Source: Comamonadaceae bacterium (GTDB taxonomy: Bacteria > Pseudomonadota > Gammaproteobacteria > Burkholderiales > Burkholderiaceae). From it: a stretch of 7,074 nt of DNA. The translations under genes were made by a program, and so were the position numbers. Shown here piece by piece: positions 6,486 through 7,074 of this stretch. Numbering within the stretch: the stretch's first letter is position 1; each line of letters begins with the position of its first letter. A model generated the notes under the pieces. The model did not search any database, was not told where the DNA came from, and was given only the letters and a program-made list of their open reading frames with translations. The stretch covers positions 1 to 7,074 of the forward strand of contig CANCCJ010000126.1 in NCBI GenBank assembly GCA_947374535.1, given 5' to 3'.

Positions 6486-7074
6486 TCAATAAACTTTGGG
6501 CGAGTTGTCAGTCACGGCGTTGCTTGGCCCTTTGAATGCCGCGGCTAAGTCTGTTGCCGCACGCACCAGCAACGTGGTGTCCACACCCACGGCCACGAAT
6601 TGCGCACCCGCTTCGAGATACATGTTTGCCATTTTTTGGTCGGCCATCAAAATGCCGGGTACTTTACCTGCCGCACGCACGGTGGCGATGCCTTCCAAAA
6701 TGGTTTTCACCACTTCAGGATGTGCAGGCTGGCCGCGGTAGCCCATCGAGGCAGACAAATCTGCGGGACCAAAAAACACCCCGTCCACGCCATCGACAGA
6801 CGCAATGGCTTTGAGGTTCTGAACAGCCAAGGTGGTTTCAGCTTGCACAAGTAAACACATTTCGTCGTCGGCTTTTTTCAGGTAATCAGTCACTTGGTTC
6901 CAACGCGATGCTCGCGCCAAGGCAGCACCCACACCACGAATACCATGCGGTGGGTAGCGCATGGCCTTGACCATCAACGCCGCTTGCTCGGGCGTGTCAA
7001 TCATGGGTACCAATAAGGTTTGTGCGCCCACATCCAAATACTGCTTGATGAGTGCTACATCACCTTGCACGGGG
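6486..7074 (-). CDS. hpaI: HpcH/HpaI-type metal-dependent aldolase, N-terminus cut by window edge
   Basis: This enzyme cleaves 4-hydroxy-2-oxo acids to pyruvate and an aldehyde; HpaI itself makes succinate semialdehyde from 4-hydroxy-2-oxoheptanedioate. The frame runs from the window end to TGA at 6486-6488. The GTG at 7070 is internal, since the frame is open before it and the family has about 70 more residues. Remembered alignment to E. coli HpaI is strong: [30 protein letters not shown] and [11 protein letters not shown]. The metal ligands correspond to HpaI Glu149 (LVQAETT) and Asp175 (GPADLS). The parts carrying His45 and Arg70 lie outside the window. The tail, ending SPKVY, is longer than in HpaI and recalls RhmA/YfaU, so a 2-keto-3-deoxy-sugar-acid aldolase is the main alternative. 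It is the first visible gene of the block. Confidence 0.88.
   Translation of the reverse strand, partial: PVQGDVALIKQYLDVGAQTLLVPMIDTPEQAALMVKAMRYPPHGIRGVGAALARASRWNQVTDYLKKADDEMCLLVQAETTLAVQNLKAIASVDGVDGVFFGPADLSASMGYRGQPAHPEVVKTILEGIATVRAAGKVPGILMADQKMANMYLEAGAQFVAVGVDTTLLVRAATDLAAAFKGPSNAVTDNSPKVY

Noticed and set aside
1..7074. Defence island, mobile element, CRISPR or toxin-antitoxin system
   Set aside because: No transposase, integrase, nuclease, repeat array or small paired genes could be seen; every long frame is accounted for by metabolism, transport or the Hsp70-like gene.

Overview
The window is a piece of a proteobacterial chromosome, most likely a betaproteobacterium of the Burkholderiales (Comamonadaceae-like). 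I infer this from the moderate-to-high GC content, the protein sequences and the TRAP-transporter/aldolase gene set. No marker gene is present to prove the taxon. There are no RNA genes, mobile elements, CRISPR arrays or phage genes.

Layout: positions 1-1095 (+ strand) hold the C-terminal four fifths of a YegD-type Hsp70-like ATPase whose N-terminus lies outside the window. A bidirectional hairpin terminator at about 1113-1141 separates it from a convergent gene block that fills the rest of the window on the minus strand. In transcription order this block is: hpaI-like HpcH/HpaI aldolase (truncated by the window end), gabD-like semialdehyde dehydrogenase, adducin-type class II aldolase-fold protein, then dctQ, dctM and dctP of a TRAP transporter. 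Gaps inside the block are 16, 34, 139, -4 (overlap) and 23 nt. The only sizeable gap (4056-4194) contains several inverted repeats and a weak candidate promoter, so dctQMP may be separately controlled.

Working model (inference): the TRAP system imports an organic acid with Na+ or H+ coupling. The HpaI-type aldolase splits a 4-hydroxy-2-oxo acid into pyruvate and an aldehyde. The dehydrogenase, which keeps the carboxylate-binding Arg/Arg/Ser set of succinate-semialdehyde dehydrogenases, oxidises that aldehyde to an acid for central metabolism. HpaI plus GabD is the known end of the 4-hydroxyphenylacetate/homoprotocatechuate meta-cleavage pathway (pyruvate plus succinate semialdehyde, then succinate). 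No ring-cleavage genes are visible, and both enzyme families are also used for sugar-acid breakdown. The class II aldolase-like protein keeps the zinc histidines but has Gly where fuculose aldolase has its catalytic Glu, so its role is open.

This is mostly a recognisable catabolic/transport locus rather than a clearly new system. The parts most worth checking are the substrate of the combined operon, the adducin-like enzyme, and the dyad-rich regulatory gap.
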